From contig CAYSAA010000132.1 of the NCBI GenBank assembly GCA_964428905.1, positions 1 through 22,399 of the forward strand: DNA of 22,399 bases, read 5' to 3'. This document shows positions 15,500 through 22,399 of this stretch, in pieces (within the stretch, counting starts at the first letter, position 1; each line of letters begins with the position of its first letter). Source of the DNA: CAYSAA01 sp964428905. GTDB taxonomy: Bacteria > Atribacterota > Phoenicimicrobiia > Phoenicimicrobiales > Stramentimicrobiaceae. Below the pieces are notes generated by a model. That model was not told the origin of the DNA. It worked only from the letters and a program-made list of their open reading frames with translations, and did not search any database. Both the position numbers and the translations under genes were made by a program.

Positions 15500-15516
15500 T
15501 TTAACCAATGGTTAAA
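15500..15516. promoter_or_regulatory. Short perfect dyad in the cdaR-glycerate kinase gap
   Basis: TTTAACC (15500-15506) and GGTTAAA (15510-15516) form a perfect 7-bp inverted repeat with a 3-nt centre, 8 nt after the cdaR-like stop codon. It could be an operator for the downstream glycerate kinase or, less likely, a weak terminator, since the following sequence is only moderately T-rich. The rest of this 181-bp gap is AT-rich with no other recognisable feature apart from an AAAGG ribosome site before ATG 15674. Confidence 0.3.
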
Positions 15517-15673
15517 TATTATTTTGTTGAGATATACATATATAAATCCTAAAAAAGCAATAAATATTGTTAGAATATCTAAAGATAAAACTCCAATGAT
15601 GTTCTAAAATAATAATATTAATCTATATCTATTTATTTTTCTATATCTACAATAGAGAGAAGATAAAGGTAAA

Positions 15674-16822
15674 ATGAAAATTGTTATTGCTCCTGATTCT
15701 TTTAAAGGTAGTTTAACTGCTATTGAGGTTTCTGATGCCTTAGAAAAAGGTGTAAAAGAGGTATTCCCGGAAGCTAAAGTTGAAAAAATACCCATGGCTG
15801 ATGGCGGAGAAGGAACCGTACAATGTTTAGTCAATGCTACCCGGGGGGAAATTTATGAGAAAGAAGTAATTGGCCCTTTAGGCGAACCGGTGATTGCTTC
15901 ATTTGGTATTTTAGGTGATCAAAATACTGCTGTCCTTGAAATGGCTTCCGCATCCGGACTTCCTTTGGTTCCACCTGAGAAAAAAAATCCACTCATTACT
16001 ACCACTTTCGGTACCGGTCAATTAATTAAAGCAGCTTTGGATCATGGCTGTCGCAAGATGATTATCGGTATTGGAGGAAGTGCGACCAATGATGGCGGGG
16101 CAGGTATGGTGCAGGCATTGGGTGTTCGTTTGCTGAATGAGGCCGGGAAAGATATAGGTTATGGGGGCACTCAACTGAGCCAGTTGAATAGGATTGATGT
16201 TTCTGAAATGGATAGGCGTATTAAGAAGACTAAGATTTTAGTTGCCTCTGACGTTCAAAATCCTTTATGCGGTCCCACTGGCGCCTCTCGTATCTATGGC
16301 CCTCAAAAAGGGGCAACAGAAGAGATGATTACTACTCTTGATTATGCTTTATCTCATTTTGCACAAATAATAAAACAGGATTTAGGAAAAGATATTAGCG
16401 ATATTCCGGGAGCAGGCGCTGCCGGGGGATTGGGTGCTGGATTAATGGCCTTTTTGGATGCAGAATTAAAACCGGGCATTGATATTGTTATCAATAATGT
16501 CCACTTGGAAGAAATAGTGCAGGATGCCGATTTAGTGATTACCGGAGAAGGCGAAATAAACGGTTCCACAATTTATGGGAAGACACCTATCGGGGTAGCC
16601 AGAGTGGCTAAAAAATATCAAATCCCTGTGGTTTCAATCAGTGCCTTGATAGATGAATCCGGATTACTGGTAAAACAACACGGAATTGATTATCTGATAA
16701 AACCGGAAAATCCTCCCATGAATTTAGAATATTCAAAATCCAAAAAAGTTGAATTATTAATGAAGAGAATTTCAGAATTTTTAAAAAAATATGATAAAAT
16801 GGTTACAGAAAGGAAAGACTAA
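15674..16822 (+). CDS. Glycerate 2-kinase (GarK/GlxK family)
   Basis: This 382-residue protein matches glycerate kinases that phosphorylate glycerate with ATP, normally to 2-phosphoglycerate, feeding lower glycolysis. Diagnostic blocks are the N-terminal APDSFKGSLTA (5-15), PMADGGEGT (about 40-48), GIGGSATNDGGAGM (about 133-146), PGAGAAGGLGAGL, and TGEGEINGSTIYGKTPIGVA towards the C-terminus. Length and order are normal. It is flanked by a CdaR-type regulator upstream and a TRAP importer downstream, as expected for a glycerate or sugar-acid pathway. The GarK/GlxK family is usually 2-phosphoglycerate-forming. A gene symbol is withheld because garK and glxK cannot be told apart here. Confidence 0.93.
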   Translation: MKIVIAPDSFKGSLTAIEVSDALEKGVKEVFPEAKVEKIPMADGGEGTVQCLVNATRGEIYEKEVIGPLGEPVIASFGILGDQNTAVLEMASASGLPLVPPEKKNPLITTTFGTGQLIKAALDHGCRKMIIGIGGSATNDGGAGMVQALGVRLLNEAGKDIGYGGTQLSQLNRIDVSEMDRRIKKTKILVASDVQNPLCGPTGASRIYGPQKGATEEMITTLDYALSHFAQIIKQDLGKDISDIPGAGAAGGLGAGLMAFLDAELKPGIDIVINNVHLEEIVQDADLVITGEGEINGSTIYGKTPIGVARVAKKYQIPVVSISALIDESGLLVKQHGIDYLIKPENPPMNLEYSKSKKVELLMKRISEFLKKYDKMVTERKD

Positions 16823-16905
16823 GATAAGGAAATATCAACTTTTAATAGAATAATTCAACAATATCTGAAATTTTTTATTAAAAATTCTTGTTCGAATTCA
16901 ACTAA

Positions 16906-16948
16906 TTTGTTGTTTTGTGGAATAAACTAAACAAATAAGGGAGGTGAT
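16906..16948 (+). promoter_or_regulatory. Dyad and orphan strong ribosome-binding sequence in the leader of the TRAP operon
   Basis: The 228-bp gap before dctP contains an imperfect inverted repeat, TTTGTT-GTTT ... AAAC-TA-AACAAA (16906-16935), a candidate operator. Just after it is GGAGGTGAT (16940-16948), complementary over nine bases to the usual 16S rRNA 3' end. No convincing gene follows at normal spacing. A 16-codon ORF begins at ATG 16966 (MYVLEKMYELTLGNST), but 17 nt away. The real dctP start has its own GGAGG at 17040-17044. An AATTTTT/AAAAATT hairpin lies near 16870-16886. I could not place a convincing promoter. Confidence 0.35.
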
Positions 16949-17050
16949 AACAGAAATTAATAAGAATGTATGTTTTGGAAAAGATGTATGAACTTACACT
17001 AGGAAATTCAACTTGAATGAATATTTTTAAAACTATATTGGAGGTTAATT

Positions 17051-18094
17051 ATGTTGACATTTAACAGAAAATCATTACTGACCATTTTACTGATTAGTAT
17101 CTTTTTAGTAGTTTTTTCTACTTTTTCTATAGCTGCAGATAAAATTATCTGGAAATCTTCAGGCCATGGTCCGGCCACTGATCCGTCCCAAATTTATCAT
17201 GATAAACTCTGTGCAGCAATCACTTTAGCAAGTGGAGGTAGATTGGAAGTTAAGCCTTTCGTAGGAGGTTCTGTTGTCCCGGCTTATAAGGAGTTAGATG
17301 CAGTCAATGAGGGAGTGCTACAGATGTGCTATACCTGTCCCATGTATCAATTAGATAAATGGGCCGCCGCAGGCTTGATTAGTTCAAGACCAGGAGCTCT
17401 TCCCGGTGAAGCCCTGAGAACCTGGTTTAATTATGGTGGTGGTGCAGAGCTAATGAATAAGATGATGGAAGGTTACAATGTTTTGACGTTTCCAGGGGCA
17501 TTATCACCATTACCAGAAGAAGTTTTCTTCCATTCCAAGGTTAAACTGGAAACACTGGACGATTTAAAAGGGTTAAAAGCCCGTTGTATGGGTGATGGAG
17601 GAGAAATTTTAGCTAGAATGGGTGCTGCTACGGTTATTATCCCTGGTGGAGAATTGTTTGAAGCAATGCAACGAGGGACCATCGATGCCTTTGAATATTC
17701 CACACTGGCATCGAACTGGGTCATGCATTTTAATGAAGTGGCAAAATATGTTTATCTTTCACCCAGTCGTGCACCCAGTGATCCACAATGTGTCTATGTA
17801 AATAAAGATGCCTGGGAAGAACTTCCTGATGATTTAAAACAATTGGTACAGGATCAAGTTGATAAGTGGACTCAAGCACAGCATGAATATCTGGTCTATG
17901 AATCAGTTGCAGCAGTTGACAAATTCAAAGAGGCAGGGTGTGAGGTATTGAAAGTACCCAAAGAAATTGAAGATGCCCTGTACGCAGAAGCTGATAAATT
18001 TTACGCAGAAAAATCCGCTAAAGAAGACCCGATATTTGCAGAGATTTATAATTCTATGAAAAATTATGGTGAAGCGTATTTTGCAATTTATTAA
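17051..18094 (+). CDS. dctP: TRAP transporter substrate-binding protein (DctP family)
   Basis: This is the secreted solute-binding subunit of a tripartite ATP-independent periplasmic transporter. The 347-residue precursor starts with a basic N-terminus, a hydrophobic core (about 9-25) and a cleavage-like SIAA site near residue 28. The mature part has the DctP pattern: WKSSGHGP near the N-terminus, LDDLKGLKARCMG with the likely carboxylate-binding Arg, and IPGGELFEAMQRGTIDAFEY. The PGGE...GxIDAxE form recalls the TakP-like branch that binds 2-oxo or hydroxy acids. GGAGG at 17040-17044 places the start. The neighbouring CdaR-like regulator and glycerate kinase suggest glycerate or a sugar acid as substrate; this is inference. 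Confidence 0.93.
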   Translation: MLTFNRKSLLTILLISIFLVVFSTFSIAADKIIWKSSGHGPATDPSQIYHDKLCAAITLASGGRLEVKPFVGGSVVPAYKELDAVNEGVLQMCYTCPMYQLDKWAAAGLISSRPGALPGEALRTWFNYGGGAELMNKMMEGYNVLTFPGALSPLPEEVFFHSKVKLETLDDLKGLKARCMGDGGEILARMGAATVIIPGGELFEAMQRGTIDAFEYSTLASNWVMHFNEVAKYVYLSPSRAPSDPQCVYVNKDAWEELPDDLKQLVQDQVDKWTQAQHEYLVYESVAAVDKFKEAGCEVLKVPKEIEDALYAEADKFYAEKSAKEDPIFAEIYNSMKNYGEAYFAIY

Positions 18095-18169
18095 ACCTTA
18101 CTTACTTGGTATAACTAAACTAAAAAGTGTAATGGAATAAAAAATGACACTGAAATTGGAGTTTAAAGT

Positions 18170-18688
18170 ATGGCCATCTTAAAAAAGATACTTAAAATGA
18201 TTGACTGGCTTAGTACAATGTCCGGTTCTATTGGGAAATGGTTTGCTTTACTCCTTGTCCTGGTAGGCGCATATGACACGATCCTGCGACATTTCTTTAA
18301 TGCGCCTACCATCTGGTCCTATGAGACCCTATGTATGGCAGGGGGTACACTTTATTTATTAGGAGCCTCTTATGTTTACCTGCATGACTCCCATACCAGA
18401 GTTGATGTAATCTATAATCTACTTTCCCCCAGAAAGCAAGCCTTAGTAAATGCAGTATGTTCAATCTTATTTTTTTTCCCGCTTATGGTCATTATATTGC
18501 AACTTTCCATCAAATGGGCATTGAGAGCATGGCGAATCAATGAAGTAATGTTTCAAAGTTTTTGGTACCCCCCGGCAGGTCCTTACCGAACGATTTTTGC
18601 AGTAGGTATTTTCCTGCTACTGTTACAGGGTATTGCCAGGTTTATACGGGACCTATATTTTGTAGTAAGGGGTGAACCAATTGATTGA
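18170..18688 (+). CDS. dctQ: TRAP transporter small permease (DctQ family)
   Basis: This is a 172-residue membrane protein with four predicted helices (about 22-40, 53-72, 88-112 and 138-158), the normal DctQ topology and length. The segment from RHFFNAPTIWSYE into the second helix, and HDSHTRVDVIYN after it, are family signatures ('..p..w..El......g...l...ghvrvd'). ATG 18170 is preceded by GGAG (18158-18161) with 8 nt spacing. It follows dctP by 75 bp and overlaps dctM by 8 nt, so the two permease subunits are translationally coupled. Confidence 0.93.
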   Translation: MAILKKILKMIDWLSTMSGSIGKWFALLLVLVGAYDTILRHFFNAPTIWSYETLCMAGGTLYLLGASYVYLHDSHTRVDVIYNLLSPRKQALVNAVCSILFFFPLMVIILQLSIKWALRAWRINEVMFQSFWYPPAGPYRTIFAVGIFLLLLQGIARFIRDLYFVVRGEPID

Positions 18689-20030
18689 ATTAAGTACTCA
18701 GTTGATTACTTTTCTTATGCTGGGAGGTGTGTTTTTTCTCGTTTTAACAGGTTTCCCAATTGCTTTTGTCATTGGGAGTGTGGCACTTTTTGTGGGTATT
18801 ATTACTTTTGGTCCGGATATTACCTATCACATACTCTATAGTCGTTTTTACGACCTTTCTATGAATTATCCCTATTTAGCTGTACCCCTTTTTACTTTTA
18901 TGGGGGTTATTCTGCAGCATTCCGGAATTACCAAAGATTTATATGAAAGTCTATACGAGTCACTTGGAGGCCTAAAGGGTGGTTTAGCTATTGTTACAGT
19001 TATTTTTGGTACAGTCCTGGCTGCATGTCTTGGAGTGATTGCCGCCTCTGTCACCATATTAACGCTTATTGCCTTAACACCAATGGTGACCAGGGGATAT
19101 GATAAATCCCTGGCTGCAGGATCAATTGTAGCGGCTGGAACATTGGGAATACTCATACCACCCAGTATTATGCTGGTGGTCTACGGTCCTGAAGCAGGCC
19201 TTTCCGTAGGTCAAATGTTTATGGGAGCTTTTATTCCAGGTCTTGTTCTTTCCGGATTATATATTGGTTACATTGCCCTTCGCTGTATTCTTAATCCAAA
19301 GTTAGGGCCGGCTTTATCACCTGAACTATTAGCAAAATCCACCTCCAGAGAAAAATTCATCAAATTGCTAAAATCACTGCTACCGCCAGTATTATTAATA
19401 TTAGCAGTATTGGGTACCATATTTACGGGGATTGCGCCTCCGACAGAAGCAGCTGCTATGGGAAGTTTAGCTTCGATTATTTTGGCCATTGCCTATCGAA
19501 AATTCAGTTGGGATTTACTTAAAATTGCCTGTCTTGAAACATTACGGGTTAGCTCTTTTGTGGTGATTATTGCTGCTTTGTGCTATGCCTTCGTGGGAGT
19601 TTTTATGAGTGCTGGTTGTGGAGAAGTGGTTACTGACCTTATTATCTCTGTTCCGGGAGGAAGATGGGGGTCCTTTTTTGTTATGATGTTGATTGTATTC
19701 CTTTTGGGAATGTTTATTGAATGGATTGGTATTGTATTTATTATTGTTCCCATTTTTTCACCTATTTTTGTTAAACTGGGTTTCAATCCTCTCTGGGCGG
19801 GGATGATGGTCTGTATTAACCTGCAGATGGCTTTTCAATCACCTCCCATGGCCATGTCTATTTTTGTTTTAAAGGGAACTGCTGATCCAAAACTTGGTGT
19901 AACGATGGGGCATATTATCAAAGGTGTAATTCCTTTTATTATTATCATTATGTTCACCCTTGTGCTCTGTTCCATATTTCCCGGAATTATTACCTGGCTA
20001 CCGGAAAAGTTGATTGGTTCCTCCTGGTAA
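18681..20030 (+). CDS. dctM: TRAP transporter large permease (DctM family)
   Basis: This 449-residue multi-pass protein carries out the cation-driven transport step of the TRAP system. Typical segments are VPLFTFMGVILQHSGI, the glycine-rich LGGLKGGLAIVTV stretch, and GTLGILIPPSIMLVVYG. Further on are GIAPPTEAAAMGS and the late MFIEWIGIVFIIVPIF. I choose TTG 18681 as start because AAGGGGTG (18667-18674) sits 6 nt upstream. An in-frame GTG at 18672 lies inside that ribosome site. The 5' end overlaps dctQ by 8 nt. It completes a P-Q-M operon. A second DctM, seen only as a C-terminal fragment, ends at position 136. Confidence 0.95.
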   Translation: MIELSTQLITFLMLGGVFFLVLTGFPIAFVIGSVALFVGIITFGPDITYHILYSRFYDLSMNYPYLAVPLFTFMGVILQHSGITKDLYESLYESLGGLKGGLAIVTVIFGTVLAACLGVIAASVTILTLIALTPMVTRGYDKSLAAGSIVAAGTLGILIPPSIMLVVYGPEAGLSVGQMFMGAFIPGLVLSGLYIGYIALRCILNPKLGPALSPELLAKSTSREKFIKLLKSLLPPVLLILAVLGTIFTGIAPPTEAAAMGSLASIILAIAYRKFSWDLLKIACLETLRVSSFVVIIAALCYAFVGVFMSAGCGEVVTDLIISVPGGRWGSFFVMMLIVFLLGMFIEWIGIVFIIVPIFSPIFVKLGFNPLWAGMMVCINLQMAFQSPPMAMSIFVLKGTADPKLGVTMGHIIKGVIPFIIIIMFTLVLCSIFPGIITWLPEKLIGSSW

Positions 20031-20096
20031 ATGATAAAAAGATTAATAGGAAGATAATCGGCTAATTTCTACCCATTTTTGATAGAGAGGGTTAAG

Positions 20097-20969
20097 ATGA
20101 TGAATAAAAAAATAGTCTTAGGAATTCTAGAGAACAACATTGTGGGAGAAAGCCCCTTTTTGGCCGAACATGGTATTTCTATTCTGATACAAATCAGGGA
20201 AGGGGAAAGAGAAGAAATCCACTTACTGGATTGCGGCAAAAGTAGTTCAACCTTGCTTCATAATTTAGAAGCTTACGGTATAGATTTGGCAAATCTATCG
20301 CTTCAAACAATTGTTCTCAGCCATGGTCATTACGATCATACCGGTGGATTGAAGGGTTTGTTAGAAAAAATTTCTCAACCAAAACCAATACCAATTATTG
20401 GCCATACGGATATTTTTATTCCCAGAATTACTTATGTAGGTGGGATTAGAAGTATATCATGTCCATTCACACAATCAGAAATCAGGCAGGCAGGTGGAGA
20501 GCTACTTCTAACCCGTGACCCAGTTACCATCAATGATTTTCTAATGACCACCGGTGAGGTTCCTCGTAGAAATCAATTTGAAGTAAATCCTTTTTTCCGA
20601 AAGATATGCAACGATCAATGGGTTGCGGATGAGGTTGATGATGACTTATCTCTCATTATTCAGGTAAATCGGGAAAGCTTTTTTCTATTGTGTGGGTGTT
20701 GTCATGCCGGTTTAGTCAATACTTTAGAGAAAGTGAAGGAATTAACCGGAAAGGAAAAATGTTATGGTATCATGGGTGGTCTTCACCTTATTGGTGCCTC
20801 TCGAGAGAGAATTAATTTTACTATCACTGAGTTAAAAAAGTGGAAGCCTGAGATGATTATTCCGTTGCATTGTTCAGGAAGAGAAGCCATGTGTGAGCTA
20901 AGAAATCATTTTCCTGAAAATACAAAGTTACTCAATTGTGGTGATTCTTTTTCTTTGCAGATTGAATAA
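20097..20969 (+). CDS. Metallo-beta-lactamase-fold hydrolase
   Basis: This 290-residue protein has the MBL metal motif HxHxDH at H76, H78, D80 and H81 (LSHGHYDHTGG). A later His lies in CGCCHAGLVN (about 198), with further family signatures in GGLHL and PLHCSG. The N-terminal 'AEHGISILIQ ... LLDCGKS' and 'LGIDL-like' spacing put it in the branch often annotated as methanopterin-related 7,8-dihydropterin MBL proteins. Most of that branch has no proven function. ATG 20097 is chosen because GAGAGG (20085-20090) is 6 nt upstream; the in-frame TTG at 20079 lacks a site. It lies 66 bp after dctM and may be co-transcribed, perhaps as a hydrolase of an imported compound. Its substrate is unknown. Confidence 0.85.
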   Translation: MMNKKIVLGILENNIVGESPFLAEHGISILIQIREGEREEIHLLDCGKSSSTLLHNLEAYGIDLANLSLQTIVLSHGHYDHTGGLKGLLEKISQPKPIPIIGHTDIFIPRITYVGGIRSISCPFTQSEIRQAGGELLLTRDPVTINDFLMTTGEVPRRNQFEVNPFFRKICNDQWVADEVDDDLSLIIQVNRESFFLLCGCCHAGLVNTLEKVKELTGKEKCYGIMGGLHLIGASRERINFTITELKKWKPEMIIPLHCSGREAMCELRNHFPENTKLLNCGDSFSLQIE

Positions 20970-21090
20970 TTCATTTGGTAATAGATGAAATAAGAAAAAA
21001 ATAAAATAATAATTGAAAATGTAAATTAGCCAAGGGTTTATATTTTAATTTTTTGCACCTTTATTATGTACAAATCTACTTATTTATCTC

Positions 21091-22203
21091 CTAAACATCT
21101 TCAGAGAAAACTTCAATTTGTTGATCCCCTTGATGGGGATAAAGTTTTTTCTTTAAGGGAGCAATAACCTCTTCCAAATACTTGTTGGGAGCCAGGTTGT
21201 TTCTAACCATGCTCTCATAGAAAATAATTTTGATTAACTGGCTATGGGATAATCCAACTTTACTTGCCATAAAAGAAACTGAGCCGTTAACCGCCAAAGC
21301 AGGAGTCCCGTTTATATCAATGACATAAAGGTTGCCTTCAAAATCTTTCTTGATATCAAGACGAATAATATCAAATGCCTTAACGGCAGTAAAGCTTTTT
21401 ACTGAAATATCAACCAATGATGGAAACAGGGGATGTTTTTGATCAATAATTTTAAACTGGTTTTGCATTCGGTATTCTTTGTTTTTAATTCTGGTATAGC
21501 GGATTCCCCAGTTTTCCGGAAAGGCAACAATAGGAAGTATATATTTGGTTTCACTACCTAGTACACCAACCGTAAATTCCTGACCCGATAGATATTGTTC
21601 TACAATTAGTTTTTCCGGCCCCAGGGTTCGTTTGAGATAATCTATTTTGTGTTTTAACTCAGTTAAATTATAAACCACTGATTTTGGTGTTATTCCGATG
21701 CTATCCCCTCCCCCTGCCGGTTTAATCATAAGAGGGTACCCAATTCGATTTATTTCTTTCAAAAAACGTTTTCTTCTAAAACGATAATGACCATCACACA
21801 CAAAAAAATTAGGAATCGGTATGTCTTGTTCTTGTAACTTCTGGTAGGTCAAGTCTTTATTTCGGCATATTTCCATACTTTCAATACTGGCATGACTTGA
21901 CGGAATATGATGCTTCTTTAATTGGCCTCGCACTCGAGCAGCGCCATAACCGTTATATAATGTATGTGGATCATCCTTATAGCCTTCTGCCAGGACAAAA
22001 GCAAAATCGATAGGTTGATTCTCTATAATAAAATTTTCCAATTGTTCCGGATTATAAAGATCCAGGGATAGTATTTTACATTTTGTTTTAACTAAAGCTT
22101 CCCGAATTGCCTTAACATCAGTATCCAGCGAACATTCTCGAAATAGTCCGTGTTTATATTTTTTGCTTACCTGATTATAGACAAATAATATTTTTTTTGC
22201 CAA
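21091..22203 (-). CDS. ATP-grasp ligase related to D-alanine-D-alanine ligase
   Basis: This is a 370-residue protein on the opposite strand to the rest of the window. It has the three-part DD-ligase layout. An N-terminal domain (KKILFVYNQ at the start) is followed by a central ATP-grasp lid with KPAGGGDSIGI (about 161-171) and EQYLSGQEFTVGVLG (about 202-216). The C-terminal metal-binding part contains IRLDIKKD and VIDINGTPALA (about 294-304). True Ddl proteins end this motif as EVNT.PG; here it is DINGTPA, and the usual HG..GEDG region is altered, so the substrate is probably not D-Ala. I choose TTG 22203 as start because the complementary strand has AAGAAGGTG 6 nt upstream. An in-frame GTG at 22212 overlaps that site. 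No cell-wall genes are nearby. Confidence 0.75.
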   Translation of the reverse strand: MAKKILFVYNQVSKKYKHGLFRECSLDTDVKAIREALVKTKCKILSLDLYNPEQLENFIIENQPIDFAFVLAEGYKDDPHTLYNGYGAARVRGQLKKHHIPSSHASIESMEICRNKDLTYQKLQEQDIPIPNFFVCDGHYRFRRKRFLKEINRIGYPLMIKPAGGGDSIGITPKSVVYNLTELKHKIDYLKRTLGPEKLIVEQYLSGQEFTVGVLGSETKYILPIVAFPENWGIRYTRIKNKEYRMQNQFKIIDQKHPLFPSLVDISVKSFTAVKAFDIIRLDIKKDFEGNLYVIDINGTPALAVNGSVSFMASKVGLSHSQLIKIIFYESMVRNNLAPNKYLEEVIAPLKKKLYPHQGDQQIEVFSEDV

Positions 22204-22329
22204 TATATTCACCTTCTTTATTAATTTTTTGATAAATCAATTACCACAACAAGTTTCAACTCCAGAGAAAATTTTAAAAATTTATATTTTGTTTTATTTA
22301 ATTATAGAAATATTGGAGTGGAAAGAGTT

Positions 22330-22399
22330 TTGATAGATATTAGTTTAGTTAAAAATACTAATAGAAATAAAATTGCCAGCAGAGAGAATCAAACTGCTT
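22330..22399 (+). CDS. Possible start of a divergent gene, cut by the window edge
   Basis: TTG 22330 follows GGAGTGGAAAGAG (22315-22327) and opens 23 codons that continue off the right edge without a stop (MIDISLVKNTNRNKIASREN...). The region between it and the divergent ATP-grasp gene is AT-rich and could hold promoters for both. The fragment is too short to assign a family, and the start is uncertain. Confidence 0.35.
   Translation, partial: MIDISLVKNTNRNKIASRENQTA

Noticed and set aside
22229..22240. TTGATAAATCAA dyad upstream of the ATP-grasp gene as an operator
   Set aside because: Only five pairs around a two-base centre in AT-rich DNA; it is too short to distinguish from chance.

Overview
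The window is a low-GC, bacterial, gene-dense stretch. It runs almost entirely on the + strand, with TTG, GTG and ATG starts placed behind good Shine-Dalgarno sites. The gene content fits an anaerobic heterotroph: two TRAP-transporter modules, a PurF with a full set of candidate [4Fe-4S] cysteines, a PurS/PurQ/short-PurL type FGAM synthase, and a corrinoid-methyltransferase-like URO-D protein. A Firmicutes-like or Atribacterota-like lineage is plausible. That assignment is inference from gene content and style; no marker gene in the window fixes it.

Region 1 (1-3345) is the tail of a catabolic or transport cluster: the last 44 residues of a TRAP large permease, a URO-D superfamily protein with an HxC putative zinc site, a DapA/NAL-family aldolase or lyase, and a TauE/SafE-family membrane protein.

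Region 2 (3346-14222) is a de novo purine operon in the order purE-purC-purS-purQ-purL-purL-purF-purM-purN. A strong promoter at 3393-3421 precedes a structured leader of about 300 nt. I read the leader as a tandem riboswitch: a guanine-type purine aptamer (3454-3524) sharing four nucleotides with a PRPP-type ykkC-family aptamer (3521-3651), whose 3' half is also the 5' arm of an intrinsic terminator (3630-3690). The predicted logic is that PRPP antiterminates and guanine opposes it. Two further points stand out: two complete tandem paralogues of purL, and a roughly 240-bp AT-rich insert between purF and purM bounded by inverted arrays of a 7-bp repeat (consensus GTATCGA). purK, purB, purH and purD are not in the window.

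Region 3 (14275-20030) looks like a glycerate or sugar-acid utilisation locus: a CdaR-type regulator, a glycerate 2-kinase of the GarK/GlxK family, and a complete TRAP transporter (DctP, DctQ, DctM). The regulator-kinase pairing parallels enteric sugar-diacid/glycerate regulation and suggests the TRAP system imports an organic acid feeding the kinase.

Region 4 (20097-22399) holds a metallo-beta-lactamase-fold hydrolase that closes the + strand run, a convergent ATP-grasp protein related to D-Ala-D-Ala ligase but altered in its C-terminal motif, and the possible first 23 codons of a divergent gene at the right edge. No rRNA, tRNA, CRISPR array or insertion sequence with a transposase was seen.
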